DNA from: Xanthostigma xanthostigma
Taxonomy: Eukaryota; Arthropoda; Insecta; Raphidioptera; Raphidiidae
Reading direction: 5' to 3'
Assembly (NCBI GenBank): GCA_963575645.1
Contig: OY754473.1
Coordinates: forward strand, 6,448,001-6,512,000
Length of the DNA stretch: 64,000 nucleotides
Below are positions 10,730-21,967 of the stretch, in pieces (positions within the stretch are counted from its first letter, which is position 1; the number at the start of each line of letters is the position of its first letter). A program made the translations under genes and the position numbers. The notes under the pieces are model-generated. The model made no database searches and was not told the origin of the DNA. It saw only the letters and a program-made list of their open reading frames with translations.

Positions 10730-11313
10730 TCATATAATATATTAATACGCTAAGGTTTAAAATGTTTGCCTCCCTTTTTAGAAAAAACCTCACAATTTCT
10801 CCACATAAATTATATATCATTTTACAGATAATAGCTTGCTCTACTGACATCGACAATTAAAAAATTTATTATTGCTTTTGTTTTTGTAAATTAATTAAAA
10901 TACAGCAACGCTGAACAACGTCTGCCATCTGACGGCTTTAATTTTGAAACAACGTCAATACTTCGATCTGTCATCTGACCTTTATATTGTAATACAACAG
11001 ACACAATACTGCATACTGCCATCTGACGGCTTTAATTTTGAAACAGCGAGCAACGCTGAACAACGTCACAGCAATGCTGCATGATGCCATCTGACGGCTT
11101 AGCTCAACGCTTTTGCTACTTGCGCCTCTATATGACAATTTTAGTAAAATACATCTGAGCTTCATATTGTAATACAACAAAAAAAAGAACGTTATAAGCA
11201 GTATGCAAAATTAGAAACGAACTGAATACCTGCAATCATATTTAAAAAATAATTTTGTGAAGTGACAATTATTATACTTATTTAGTGCGAATAATTCGCA
11301 CAGGTCACACTAG
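10730..11313 (+). mobile_element. Hel-B Helitron-like element, copy 1
   Basis: It opens TCATATAATATATTAATACG and ends with the hairpin GTGCGAATAATTCGCAC, then AGGTCACA and CTAG at 11310-11313, between A and T. About 584 bp. The middle contains repeated CCATCTGACGGCTTTAATTT blocks. It lies inside the hAT-like element 10425-11606. Confidence 0.85.
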
Positions 11314-11699
11314 TTATTGTATTAATGTGAGTACTAGAATTTTAAATGTTGTCGATTCTAAATTAATATTTTTTTTATAGATTTCAATCAAGTACACCGA
11401 CGAAATTATTAATGAATTTAGTCATAGTCATTAGTCATAGTCAGAGAACGGACCATTAAATTTTCAGAAACTTCTTTAATGACCTAACTGTTTTAAAATT
11501 TTCTGTAACGAGTCACTGGCGGGGAAATATAAAAGAAACCTCAAGTCATATCCGAACTAAAACTGGATTAGCTTTTGGATCGTGACACACTGTTTGAGAG
11601 CCGCTGGTTTAAATAGTACTCAAAGCTATTGATATAAATACATATGGATACATGCTAAGTCAATCACATTTCAAAAGTTAGTCAACATTATTTAAGGCC

Positions 11700-11820
11700 A
11701 GTTGCAACACTACTTAAATTTTTAAGGTATAATTAAGTTTTATATTAACCAATCAGGTATCCGGATTGTAAATTAAGTGGAAGTTTAAGTGGTACTTAAA
11801 ATTTAATAGCGGTGCAAGGT
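11700..11820. mobile_element. Small MITE (TTGCAACACTACTTAAATTT ends)
   Basis: The left end TTGCAACACTACTTAAATTT and the complement of the right end (TTGCACCGCTATTAAATTTT) form an imperfect terminal inverted repeat about 120 bp apart. Non-coding. No clear target duplication. Confidence 0.4.
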
Positions 11821-12003
11821 GCAAGCGGTTTTTACCAGAATAAAAGGTATGATTTTATTCAGAGTGCCAAAATTACAATAAAAATTTAAAAAAAAATTAA
11901 CGATGTCTAAAAAGCTTAAATTTAACCAACGACAATAGTTGCTCCGGCTTTTAATTGAAAATACTTCAATGTTTGTTATACAATCAAAATCAGTATTATT
12001 CGA

Positions 12004-12229
12004 TTTTCCGGTCCGGCTTCGCCCGAGTTTGTAGATTGCCACCGATTTTTCGTCGACTTACGTTGCTAAAATGATCTCCACGAAAAGCGCTTTTATTTTA
12101 ACGCGATAATATATAGCCTATGTCCATCCTGAAGGTTAATTCTAAATATTGGTGAAAGAATTTTTCAAATAGGTTCGGTGGTTCCGAAGATTACGCACAA
12201 AATTCGCACTCTCTATAATATTAGTATAT
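12004..12229 (-). mobile_element. Hel-D Helitron-like element
   Basis: On the minus strand it contains CATAGGCTATATATTATCGC and GGAGATCATTTTAGCAACG, then CTCGGGCGAAGCCGGACCGG, the Hel-D 3' part. The final CTAG has been lost. The 5' end reads TATACTAATATTATAGAGAG. Confidence 0.65.
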
Positions 12230-12414
12230 CATCATCATAAAGTTCCTTATCCTTTACAGGATGTTGGAAACCACGTTCTTCCATTTCACTTTTTCCAAAA
12301 GAAACAAAAGCACAAGATAAAATGACCACTTTTTCTGGAAGACAGACTCAAGGAAATGTACGGAAGATCAGTTATTAAATATTATTGCGCGTCCCCTGTT
12401 GCTAGAAGACTCTA

Positions 12415-12562
12415 CAGAACCCATAGTCGTCCCAACAGGGGGTGCGGAACACTGAAACCATAGTCGTCCCAACAGGGGGCGCGCAATACTGAATCCATAG
12501 TCGTCCCAACAGGGGGCGCGCAACATTGGATCCATAGTCGTCCCAACAGGGGGCGCGCAACA
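12415..12562. repeat. 37-bp minisatellite, 4 copies
   Basis: CCATAGTCGTCCCAACAGGG recurs at 12421, 12458, 12495 and 12532, an exact 37-bp period. Linkers GCGCGCAAYAYTGRATCC vary slightly. The repetitive cysteine-rich frames on the minus strand are by-products of the array: 37 is not a multiple of 3. Confidence 0.9.
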
Positions 12563-13021
12563 ATATAAATAAAGAATGTTGAGGTCACGTCCGATGGAAG
12601 GCAATGGCAAACCACAATCGTAATATGCCCAGGACGATCACGATAACGATCAAGGACAACGATTTAGATCACAATAAAAATAGTATATAGATTATTAAAT
12701 AATTTTTACTAACCGTCCTTTAATATTGTTGACTGATGTATTTGTGACTGACAGTACATCCGTATTATTGAAGTAAAGCAAACCTGTTGCTGAGAAGCGT
12801 GAAATCGGGCGTAGAATTTCACTCGAGTCATATTTTTTTCTTCTTAATTATATACATACAAATAGTTAATATGAAATGGGTTTTTCTACTGTTATATTTG
12901 AGTGTGGATACGGCATAATATTGTTTTACGTATAAAAGAGAGCGATGAACTTACTAAGGCTTCTTTTCTCCACCCCATTTTTCTATATTTTATCATACCT
13001 ACTACTTACATCTACATACAG
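12563..13021. other. Unassigned stretch upstream of exon candidates
   Basis: No repeat recognised. A pyrimidine-rich tract from about 12965 to 13019 leads into an AG at 13020-13021. Confidence 0.35.
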
Positions 13022-13067
13022 TCATACCTGATTGAACGAGAACTGGGTAGGCGAGAAAACTCTCTAA
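13022..13067 (+). CDS. Candidate exon 1 of an unrecognised gene
   Basis: A pyrimidine-rich tract and CATACAG at 13015-13021 precede 15 open codons (SYLIERELGRRENSL) plus one base. The exon would end at a GTGAGAG donor (13068). The other two frames are closed. Joined to the piece at 13635, the phase (1+2) fits and reads on in frame. The intron would contain the MITE at 13080-13333. I recognise no protein family. Chance is a real alternative for so short a piece. Confidence 0.3.
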
Positions 13068-13079
13068 GTGAGAGTATAA

Positions 13080-13333
13080 TACGCGCCACGAATCTAAAAA
13101 GCTCCGAAGTTAGATGCGAACGCGGTCTTGCGCTTGTACAGTCTGTTGAAAAACTACAAACTCGCAACTCAACAAAACTGACATAGTAATAACAACTTGA
13201 CAATAGCGTACTCGACTGTACTTTAAAGCAGGAAAGCGACAAGTGACAAAGGCAACGAGCGATCACGGCCAATCACCGACGGGCGCACGTTGTTCGTGAC
13301 TAACTTCCGAACCTTTTAGAACCGTGGCGCGTA
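13080..13333. mobile_element. MITE with terminal inverted repeats of about 33 bp, copy 1
   Basis: The left end TACGCGCCACGAATCTAAAA with CCGAAGTTAG is mirrored on the right (CTAACTTCCGAACCTTTTAG, then CGTGGCGCGTA). A second copy lies at 48548-48842. TA at both ends would fit a TA-targeting element, but the duplication is not certain. Reading frames inside are not conserved between copies. Confidence 0.7.
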
Positions 13334-13346
13334 GTACATTTGCCAG

Positions 13347-13378
13347 GTACCGTCTTTGGAACCCCCTGAAACCGTTAT
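13347..13378 (+). CDS. Candidate alternative exon
   Basis: 32 nt between TTTGCCAG (13339-13346) and a strong donor GTAAGTGAG (13379). In the frame that continues into 13635 it reads YRLWNPLKPL, and the split codon T|CT gives Ser. It does not fit the phase of 13022-13067, so the two would be alternative or belong to different transcripts. The acceptor is weak and sits next to the right end of a MITE. Confidence 0.25.
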
Positions 13379-13634
13379 GTAAGTGAGAAACAGAAACCTC
13401 TATATAAAAGAAAGACGTTCTTCACTCATAGACCTCTAAACTGAGACTACTACTTGCCTGTACCTCTATAAGCGATAGACGAACGTATAGTTCCACGAAA
13501 TTTAAGAATGAGTCCATAAATAGCTGAACTAACATGGCATTTGCTTTTACTAAAATTTCGTTAGATGACAGGGCGAAATTTAGCTACTAGAATTTCGCTT
13601 TTTACGTTTCACATCTGCCACACATTTTCTTCAG

Positions 13635-13819
13635 CTCCCGAAGAGGTCCCTGAAAAATTATTAACGAAATGGGGCCGAGCAATAAGTAAAAAAGCCGACA
13701 TGAACGCGACCAAAGCTAGCAAAGCTGGCAAAAGATTTGAAGAAATAATTTTCAGAACAGATAAACATTATAATAATAAGGAGTATTATCGAAGTAAATT
13801 TATTAATAGAGGAGGATAG
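13635..13819 (+). CDS. Candidate 3' terminal exon, unrecognised gene
   Basis: The acceptor CATTTTCTTCAG ends at 13634. It is followed by 60 open codons and TAG (13817-13819). The peptide begins PEEVPEKLLTKWGRAISKKA and ends KEYYRSKFINRGG; it is lysine-rich and hydrophilic, with no membrane segment. Codons have a purine-first bias typical of coding DNA and higher GC than the flanks. An alternative is an intronless 84-residue frame from ATG 13565, whose first 24 residues could pass for a weak signal peptide. A TATATAAAAG at 13401 and TTCACTC about 30 bp on would suit that model. No close AATAAA is seen downstream. I do not recognise the product. Confidence 0.4.
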
Positions 13820-14596
13820 TAGAGATGTGGTTTGGCGGTGTTAGTTTATAAAACGATTTTTTTAACTAGTGATAATATCAGAGACGTGTTATTTCGCATT
13901 TAAAACTGTTATTATCGTTTTTTGTTGAATAGACAATATATTTTTAACAACGTGACACTAATGTCCAACTAGTAAAATGCATTCATCCATACACTTGATT
14001 CTCTCGTGTGTTTTGTGAACTAGAAGTTTCGTTTCTTTATGTCGCACAAACTGTTTCATAATCGGTACGAAATTGTCTAAGATAGGTTATTGATTATATA
14101 GAGCATAGACAGGTAACGTCAGTTGACGTTATTATAAAACCCAGCGCAAAACCGCCAATCATTGCAATTTTTTATATCATCCGAAACAATATGGCGGGCA
14201 ATGGGCGCCATATTGGAATTTTTTATAACCATTGATTTGCTTAAAGTTTTAGCACAAAATGAATTTTATTGCATGAAAAACGCGATATTTAGTCTAATTA
14301 ACATTTTAGAATTTTTTTCTTTACAAATGCATGTCAATAATACTGAGACAATTTTTTTTATTTGTGCCATTATTTCAAATTATTTATTCAGATCAAATAA
14401 CAAAACATAAAAATCTCGTTCAAAGTCATGTGGCACATACTTCTAATTTATTTTGAAAGAGCTACCATTAAATATTGAATATTTTTTTTGTGAACGGTTG
14501 ATTATGTTTTCCAAATGCTCTTAATATAGAGTTATGCGGGTGAATAAGGGGTAATAGCTGGTAAACAGTGACCGTAATGAAATGCAAGAAATTTAA
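13820..14596. other. Unassigned stretch
   Basis: About 780 bp of AT-rich sequence. The 82-codon frame at 14162-14410 is Phe/Ile/Asn-rich low-complexity translation and looks non-coding. No repeat ends recognised. Confidence 0.4.
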
Positions 14597-14834
14597 TCTA
14601 TACTAATTATAGTTATTATAAAGAGGTAAGGTTTGTATGTAGGGTGTTATCTCCGAAACTACTCATCCGATTTCAAAATTTTTTACAACAATATTTAAAA
14701 TGGATCTTCATGATGTACATAGGCTATTGTCGCGTTAAAATAAAAGCGCTTTTCGTGGAGACCAATTCTACAACGCAAGTCGACAAAAAAACGGTGGCAA
14801 CTACAAACTCGGGCGAAGCCGGACCGTGCCGTTA
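14597..14834 (+). mobile_element. Hel-D Helitron-like element
   Basis: It opens TCTATACTAATTATAG and contains AAGAGGTAAGGTTTGTATGT, GCGCTTTTCGTGGAGACCAA and CTCGGGCGAAGCCGGACCG. The terminal CTAG has decayed to GTTA. About 238 bp, non-coding. Confidence 0.7.
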
Positions 14835-15715
14835 AATCAATATATCTTAGGTACATATATTCCTTTGTTAGTTGTTCGGAACTCTCGATGCGCGAGCAAT
14901 ACAAAAACCGATACATTTTTTTTGTGATTCTGCCATATATCTATTAATGAAATATATGAATCATTGCCTATCTACCTACTCAATGTGCGGTGAAGGTACG
15001 CAACAAAGCGTATCGAAAATATATCTGCGTCTCTTTCTTTGATGTAATTCCCTGATTTCTCCGATGATAGGATTGGTTGATGTACTTGCATTCAATCTGA
15101 ATAAAGTATCTCTGTTTCAAAAACTTTGTCTTTTTCTATGACGTTAACATGGGTGTAACCAGCTTTTGGCCCAGGAGGGAGCAAATTAGAAATGTCTTAA
15201 GCAGGGTCCCCCGTGCTTGTTTTGCCCTCCTGTATACGCCAGTGCTTACGGCTTAAAAAAAGACAGAAGTATATGTTTGCACCCTAATGGTTCGATTGCG
15301 ATTTTATTCCTATGCTCGGTATAGAATGAAAGTATATGGATTCTGCAAAGCACCGCTTCATCATCAGGGTTGCCCGTCGGCCTAGTTCAAGTCCGGAACA
15401 ATTGCGAGACGGTACTGGAAAAAACAAACGATGTACACGAGTATTGTTACCTTTTGTTGGCCACAATACGGCTTATGACAGCCGCACAACATCGGTCTAC
15501 AATAAATAACACGTGGAACAGGTATTCTAAAACCAATTGTTGTCTGATAGTATGCAATAAATTTATTCTTTACACCTTCTTTACCTTCGTTAATTGATAG
15601 GTTTAACACTCTTTTTCATAATTTGTTTAACGAGGTACCCACTCTCTCTAACTTACATTCTATTTCTGTACATTATTATGAATGAAGGGACCAGGCGGCG
15701 CAAGTGCTAATACAA
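14835..15715. other. Unassigned stretch, possible MITE remnant
   Basis: Between 15150 and 15245 the left GTGTAACCAGC and right TATACGCCAGTGC resemble CAGTGGCG-type DNA-transposon ends, but the match is weak. Overlapping 60-75 codon frames at 15284-15609 on both strands show no recognisable product. Confidence 0.3.
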
Positions 15716-15946
15716 TCTATACTGATATTATAAAGTAATAAAGTTTGTAAGTTTGTATGTAGGAGGTAAGCTCCGAAACTACTCATCCGATTTAAAATTT
15801 TTCTTCACCAATATTTAGAATGGACCCTCGGAATGGACATGGGCTATATATTATCGCGTTAAAATAAAAAGGCTTTTCGTGGAGATTAATTTTGCAAAAT
15901 AAGTCGACGAAAAAAACAGTTGCAATCTACTTACAAATTCGAGCGA
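15716..15946 (+). mobile_element. Hel-D element, 3' truncated
   Basis: It opens TCTATACTGATATTATAAAG and continues through the conserved GGACATGGGCTATATATTAT and CTTTTCGTGGAG blocks to ATTCGAGCGAA, then stops short of the terminal hairpin. From about 15948 a short piece matches Hel-C in inverted orientation. Confidence 0.65.
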
Positions 15947-16044
15947 AATTTGGCATAGTTACTCCTTTCTCGACGTAGATATTCATACTAAGAACGGATT
16001 TCATGCAAATCTTATTCAAAAATAATTTTTTTATATACCATGCG

Positions 16045-16145
16045 AGTCCGTAGTGACGTCATTTACTTTTTCGGGGTCAGCGCGCCAGTCAGCACAAGTC
16101 CCAGCAGTGATTCCAGCGGCAAGGCCAGCCTCGTGTGCAGCGGCA
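16045..16145 (-). mobile_element. CTGCACACGAGGCT-type MITE, fragment
   Basis: Contains AGTGACGTCATTTAC, CAGCGCGCCAGTCAGCACAA and the GCCTCGTGTGCAGCGGC end, matching the terminal part of 18873-19240 in inverted orientation. Confidence 0.55.
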
Positions 16146-16253
16146 TTTAACATCGATGCAAGATATCTGAAAAAAGCCTGAAAGTAACCTTAAATTAGTA
16201 GTTTTAGTGGTAGCAAAAATAGTTGAAGATAAATTTAGAAATCTATATATATA

Positions 16254-16737
16254 AAAAATATTTTTAACAAAAAAAATTGAACCGACTTCACACTAAAAAG
16301 TAAAAAATAATTGCGTATTGAAATGTTTTGGAGTCGGTGCCAGCCAAATTGAAATCTATTCCGAGAACTACACCGACTCCAAAACATTTCAATACGCAAT
16401 TATTTTTTACTTTTTAGTGTGAAGTCGGTTCAATTTTTTGTTAAAAACATTTTATTGTTCTCTTTTTAGTGTTAATCTAACACTAAAAATCGGTAGACAT
16501 ACATAAAAAACATTATGCGTGCCTTTGAAATTTGAGAGTTTCCCTCGATTTCTCCGGATTCCACCATCAGATCCTGACTTGGTTCCGATGGGACCACCTC
16601 TGAGATGCACTCTTTCGAATAAAAAAAAAAATTTAAAATCGGTCCATAATTGACGGAGAAATCGGTGAACATACGTAAAAAAAAAATATACAGACGAACA
16701 TAGAACCTCCTCCTTTTTGTTGAAGTCGGTTAAAAAG
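16254..16737. repeat. Composite lepidopteran repeat with hairpin, copy 2
   Basis: Hairpin module (16254-16455) plus second module (16456-16737), the same order as 1153-1640. The minus-strand open frame of 137 codons across this repeat and Hel-C is spurious. Confidence 0.75.
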
Positions 16738-17176
16738 AAACCATGACTGACTGACTGATCTATCAACGCACAGCTCAAACCACTAGACGGATTGGGCTGA
16801 AATTTGGCACACAGATAGTTATTAAGACGTAGGCATCCGCTAAGAACAGATTTTTGAAAATTCAACCCCTAAAAGGGTGTAACGAGGGTTCAAAATTTAC
16901 ATGGTGAAATCATATAATTCAAAAATGCGCTGGACTATTTCTGTCACCAAATAAATAAACACGTGTTTCATGCTTTTTAAAAAACAACCCCTTCAGAGGG
17001 GAAAAGAGGTCTAAAAATCAACATGGGTGTCATTTTCAAGGTTTGTCAGGATCTTGATTACGTGAATTACATCAATTTTTAAATTTATTAGGGGAGGTCT
17101 ACGTCGAGAAAGAAGTAACTATGCCAAATAATAGTAATGCATCCGTGTTTCGTGCGAAGTCGCAGGTAACAACTAG
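16736..17176 (+). mobile_element. Hel-C Helitron-like element, copy 1
   Basis: It starts near AAACCATGACTGACTGACTG and ends GTCGCAGGTAACAACTAG (17173-17176) followed by T. About 440 bp. The 5' tip merges with the preceding repeat. It shows the undisturbed form of the sequence split by an insertion in copy 2 (AAAGAGGTCTAAAAATCAAC). Confidence 0.7.
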
Positions 17177-17761
17177 TTACTAATATAAATGCACTGTACA
17201 CGAATCCTTGCACATATTTCTGTCTGTCTGTCTGTCTGGGCGTCATAAAAAACTTGTACAAGATCAATAAAGCGATAGTAAAATTCGTAATAAGTATGTA
17301 AAGATCTAAAATTTAAAATTACAATAGAACTCTAGGTACCTATTTAAATAAATGATTGATTTAAGGACATAAATTTCAAATAATTATTTTGAGTTTAGCT
17401 TGTTAAGGGTCGAGCTTGACCAATGATATACCTGTTATAATAACAAGAGAACGTCGTGGAGAATGAGTGTTATAAACGCCGTAGGCACGCGAAATAAATC
17501 AAATCTTTTTACCTGTACGGAAGAATGCGCCTTATTTTGTTTGTATAAATCGTCGAATCATGCAAAGTACGGGGCAATTACGTCTTGTTGTTTTTTTACA
17601 AACACAAAAAAAAAACATCTTTAAAATCATTTTCGTGAACACTAATTTTAAAATCGCATCCGATTATTTATTCGGTTTCCAGTTAAAATTACTGAATTTT
17701 GACATTTTTTTGTATTACTCTGTGTTTACGACTTATTATTTTTTATTAAATAGATACCTAC
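17177..17761. repeat. Unassigned, with a CTGT tract
   Basis: TTTCTGTCTGTCTGTCTGTC at about 17219 sits in sequence resembling the start of another lepidopteran Helitron or SINE (TACTAATATAAATGCAC). The rest, to 17761, is unassigned. Confidence 0.35.
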
Positions 17762-18455
17762 TTGAGGAGGTTGAGCCGTTTTACGAAAATAATAAAAAAA
17801 ATCTGAAATAAAGTTTTTTTAATAGATTTTTTATGACAAAATTTTCTGTAAAAAATCCAAAATCATTTGGAGCTTTATAAAGTTAAAAATTAAAAAAAAC
17901 TTTTACATGTAGTCATGCAAACGGTACATTTTAATTTTTTGCAAATAACCAAATAATGCCAGCAGTTCCAAAAACTAACTATGTAAAGCATCGATGTCTT
18001 ACGCATATTTTAATATTTTTTCCAATTTAATTAGGAGACTTTTAATCAATAAAAAAAAATTATTAAACCTTAGCACTTTTCGATTATGAACTTTTATTCT
18101 TGCCACTTTCACAATTTTAACTGAATTTTCAACTTTTTAATTATTTAATTTTAATTTTTAAAACTTCTTATTTCTTTTTTTAATTATTTACTGCAAAAAA
18201 TATGTAAAATACAGATATTTACATAAATTTATTTTTTCTAACCTAACTTTGTACAAAAAATTCAAAAGTTAGTTCATTAAGTAAAATACTGAGATAATTA
18301 ATTAAAATTAAAAAAAAAATATTTTTTTATGCCTTTATGACAATAATTTATCGGTACATCGACTTATAACCTTTTGTAAAAATGTATTATGGAAAAGTTC
18401 CCATTTAGAATTCGACTTACTTTTGATTGGGACTGTAACGCATCAACCTCCTTAA
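17762..18455. mobile_element. TTAA-flanked MITE, copy 1
   Basis: Starts TTGAGGAGGTTGAGCCGTTT and ends AACGCATCAACCTCCTTAA: inverted ends of about 17 bp beside TTAA or a one-base variant. 694 bp. Further copies at 26349-27072 and 41025-41730 share the interior. TTAA duplication suggests a piggyBac-like mobiliser, although these ends are not canonical piggyBac ends. Confidence 0.75.
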
Positions 18456-18872
18456 TTTACTTATTGACTTTTCTGAACAAAAAAGTCTACAAAATTTCTA
18501 AAACTAGAAAAATTATAGCCGTGAACTATGAAATGGAAGTATTGTTAGTCTAAGATCATTGCATCCGGTCCATTAACGTTCTATCACCAATATCTTCCAC
18601 TTAATTTGATGTAACTGATTGAAATGTATTTTTTATATCTCCAGGCGCAGAATTACTTTTTTATTTAAAAATAAAAACAAAATTGACGTTAAGTGTTTAT
18701 TTCGAATGAAAATTGAAATTGGAATGTTTAAAAAAAAACGCGATTGTAGGAGCCGCGTTGCTTTTTGTTGTAAAATATAGAAACAAATGATTCAGGAATT
18801 ATCACTGAATCCCTTAACCAACAAAAAAAACAACGTCTATCTAATTTCTCTATTAGATTATATAAAAATTAA
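18456..18872. other. Unassigned stretch
   Basis: About 420 bp, no recognised feature. Confidence 0.4.
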
Positions 18873-19240
18873 GGCCGCTGCACACGAGGCTGGAAACACT
18901 GCTTGGTCTTCTGCTGGCTGGCAGGCTGGGTACGAGGCTGGAAATGACGTCACTGTGGGCTCGCCTGCTACGCATAAGATAGATTTTAAAATTAGAACAG
19001 GGACTATTTTTCTTGTTATAGGTCCCCTGCTTGCTCCGAGCAAGAACCAATCAGGAAACAGTATCTTGTCACGTGGGCGACATGCGAACAGATGTCCACA
19101 AACCAACGCGGCGTCATTCTGCCCAGAGTCAGGCAACGGACACGTTTTGCTCTGTGTTTAGATTTGAACCGTCACTGCGCGCGCACCAGATCCGTTCACA
19201 AAACAAGCTTGAAAAGACGTCTCGTGTGAAGCGAACACAT
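18873..19240 (+). mobile_element. CTGCACACGAGGCT-type MITE, most complete copy
   Basis: Left end GCCGCTGCACACGAGGCTGG; right end CTCGTGTGAAGCGAAC, imperfectly inverted relative to it. 368 bp, GC-richer than its surroundings. The 124-codon frame across it is not conserved in the copies at 727, 16045 and 54765, so it is not a gene. Confidence 0.65.
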
Positions 19241-19337
19241 AAAAGCAGTTAAAGAAAACTAATAGTGAAATCTAGTGTAAAATAAGTAGATATTAATTAT
19301 TTTTTATGTATTTTATGTATTAATTTTTATATTTTTT

Positions 19338-19390
19338 GTTAATATATTTGTCTGAAAAATTGGTCGATAATTTAATTTATTAAAAAACAT
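19338..19390 (-). mobile_element. Fragment of the Penelope-like repeat
   Basis: GTCTGAAAAATTGGTCGATA, followed by an AATT-rich tract, matches the end of the elements at 44340 and 49627. Confidence 0.5.
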
Positions 19391-19835
19391 TTTGCTCGTT
19401 ATTATTTCGCTGTTAAAATCATTCCGGGCGAAGCCGGAGTAAAAAGCCAATGTTTCTATATTTTTTTTTGGGTCGATTTGAGTAATTTTATTTCACTTTC
19501 ATATTTTGTATTCATGAAACGGGATACCGTGAAATATCCGAGACTAATTTTATTTTTTGTTTTGTGATTCTTATATACAAAAATGCCAGGTGTTAATAAG
19601 AATGCATTAAAACAATTTAATACTTGCTGGAATTGATAATTTATGTACCTGTGTTGTTAAATCAATTTTTATTGACGACTTGTCATCGATTCGATAATTT
19701 CGAGACAAATTTCGTTAAATTTACGATCAATAACGTTTACATAAACTTTTCCTTTATCGAGTCTTTTAAAAAAAATAATTATTTCGGATCTATTTTTACG
19801 AGAAATAAAATCGCATAATGTCTCACGAAAGAACC
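19391..19835. other. Unassigned, with a Helitron 3' scrap
   Basis: CCGGGCGAAGCCGGAGT near 19424 is a Hel-D-like terminal scrap. Otherwise nothing is recognised. Confidence 0.35.
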
Positions 19836-20338
19836 CCGCACAAACCTTACGGGATTTAGTTCTCGGTTAAATTGATCGATAATGGTTTTATTTTATAGTT
19901 TAAAGGTCGCTAAGAAAAAGTGTCTATGGGCGCATAGCCTAAAAACCAATACATTTTTAGCTACAGATATGTTTAGCGAGATTTTAGATACAGGGATATC
20001 CATTGAATTCACTATCTTAAAAATCCTAAGCTCTAGAAATATGTTTTCGAGTGCTCTGAATCCGAATATGACATTATTATTTTATACAGGGTGACACCTC
20101 CCAACATTACCTAGTTTTCGACAATTTATCTATTCCTAAAAAAAGCACAAAAGTTGAACATGGAACATGTTTGTGAATTCAATGAATCTAAAATCTCGAA
20201 AAACATATCTGTAGTTAAAAATCTATTGGTTTTTAGGCTATGCGCCCACGAACACTTTTTCTTAGTGGCCTTTAAACTATAAAATGAAATCATTTTCGAT
20301 ATACTTAACCAAGAACCAAATCCCATAAGGTTTGTGCA
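19836..20338. mobile_element. Long-inverted-repeat MITE, copy 1
   Basis: The first and last 170 bp or so are inverted copies: GCACAAACCTTACGGGATTT, TAGTTTAAAGGTC, CTAAAAACCAATA and AGCTACAGATATGTTT all occur in both arms. About 500 bp. A second copy at 30363-31472 is split by Hel-B. No protein-coding content. Confidence 0.75.
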
Positions 20339-21967
20339 AAATAGCACTCATAAGTCACTTGATTTCGAGAATGATTTTAAAAGAATGCTAGGTTCTTATT
20401 CACTAGTTGTTTTTTTAATAATTTCAAACCAAAAATGATTTATTAACGAGCATAATATAACTATCAATATTTTATTTTTATAGTCAAGATTACTAAAAAA
20501 ATTCCCACGCGAATAGACAGCTTAACGGAGATATTTTTTCATCATTAAATGTTTGACTTCCTTCCGCGATTCAATCATAACCTAGAAATTAATAAACGAC
20601 GCCATTAAAACCATTCGGTGGCGAAATTAGCCGAAGACACCTGCTGCGTTTATCAATTAATAGTGTTGTAGAACTAAAGTCGTTCACGTTTACTGTTTTT
20701 ACGATTAGTCCAGTAAGCTTGCATCGAAATATTTCTTTGCCATATAATTAGAAAATTGTTCTGTGTCGTAATTTGTTTTATAGATATAGACTAGACGGCG
20801 AGGAGTTTTGGGAGTATTTTTCGGGCACAGGCGAGATTATTGTTGGAATCGCTTCGTTTTAGGGTGTAGTTCAACCCCCTAAGTTTGCTTACAAATTGTT
20901 GGTGTGCTTGATTTTATAATTAACAATTAGTGACGAAAATAGTGTTTTTTTCTCTATTTTCTTTAATATCTCCGTTCCTCTTGACTTTTAGTATAGCATA
21001 TGCATTGAGAAAGTTGTTCCTTATGAAATTTCCTAAAAAATGAGCACTGACAGAGATCGCTAAGTGCAATTGTTAACTTGCAAATAGCCCCGAAAGTTAA
21101 AAAAAAATGACCGCACATAGATGGCTGAAAATTCTCAAAAATTATGTTTATGTTGACCCAAACATGCATGAATAATTTTAGCGTCATCGGTCAATTACTT
21201 CTCGAGTAATTAACGATCACTTTTTTTTTGTTTCCTTAATTGCAAATTGCGCCATATTTTTCACAAACGGGTTTCGCTGGTCGGACCAAGCCAGAAAAAT
21301 CACAAATCCATTCAACTTTAGTATCCCGTTGGATTTTTTGGAAAAAATTAATTCTAAACGATTTTGTCAGGCACTCACCAGCTTACTGCCCAAGTCAAGC
21401 GTGCCTAAAGAAGTTTTACTTCAATAACAATTTGACGCTGGGCTTCCCGCCTAAGTTACCTTACAGTTTCAACACCAGATAAAAATATAATTAACGTAAT
21501 AATCTTGAAATGGCGTGGAACGACCTTAACTAATTCAAAATTAATTCGATAACACTGTTTTAAAGCACAATAATAATAACCTATTTAAATGCGCGAAGGT
21601 ACTTAAAAACTAATATTAATAAATTACTATTCGATGAACCAATGTCGATAAATTATTTTTTGATTTGACAATTAAGTGTTTTTAAAATAGATACGTTTTT
21701 ATCACTCTCTCATAATTTAGCAGTTTTGACAAAGAGATAATTGCATTTTTGAAAAATTTGTAAAAATTAAAAATGCTTCAACAGAGTTTATTTCTTAAGG
21801 GGGTCACCTCATGTGACGGCCGGTTTTTTAGACATTTTTTAGGATTTTTTTGCGAAATTTTTTAAAAATAAATTCCCTTTTTTTGTTTGATATTAAATAG
21901 GTAACACTTAGAAAAAATCACGTTGAATCAATTCCGACCATCCGCAACCAAAGTCTTGCATAGTTCA
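20339..21967. other. Unassigned 1.6-kb stretch
   Basis: At 21884-21955 there is a minus-strand scrap of the GAATCGATTC repeat seen at 58801-59660. On the minus strand, a 26-nt piece between CTTCTTTAG and GTGAGTGCC (about 21371-21396) looks exon-like but is too short to trust. No gene recognised. Confidence 0.35.

Larger units (their letters stand above)
10425..11606. mobile_element. hAT-like element interrupted by two younger elements
   Basis: Terminal inverted repeats CAGCGGCTCTCAAACAGT (10425-10442) and its complement (11589-11606) are perfect over 18 bp and typical of hAT ends. No convincing 8-bp duplication survives. Inside lie a 98-bp hAT MITE and a Hel-B copy. Only about 490 bp is the original element, with no transposase evident. 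Confidence 0.65.

Noticed and set aside
12368-12615. Cysteine/proline-rich repeated peptide
   Set aside because: Translation of the 37-bp minisatellite in shifting frames.
13398-13440. TATA box and initiator as a definite promoter
   Set aside because: In the spliced model this falls inside an intron; AT-rich DNA often gives TATATAAAA by chance. Mentioned only as an alternative.
16452-16865. The longest open frame in the window (137 codons, minus)
   Set aside because: It spans the junction of two unrelated repeats and the same frame is broken in the sister copy near 1350-1680.
18787-19161. 124-codon plus-strand frame
   Set aside because: It lies mostly in a MITE whose other copies do not keep the frame.
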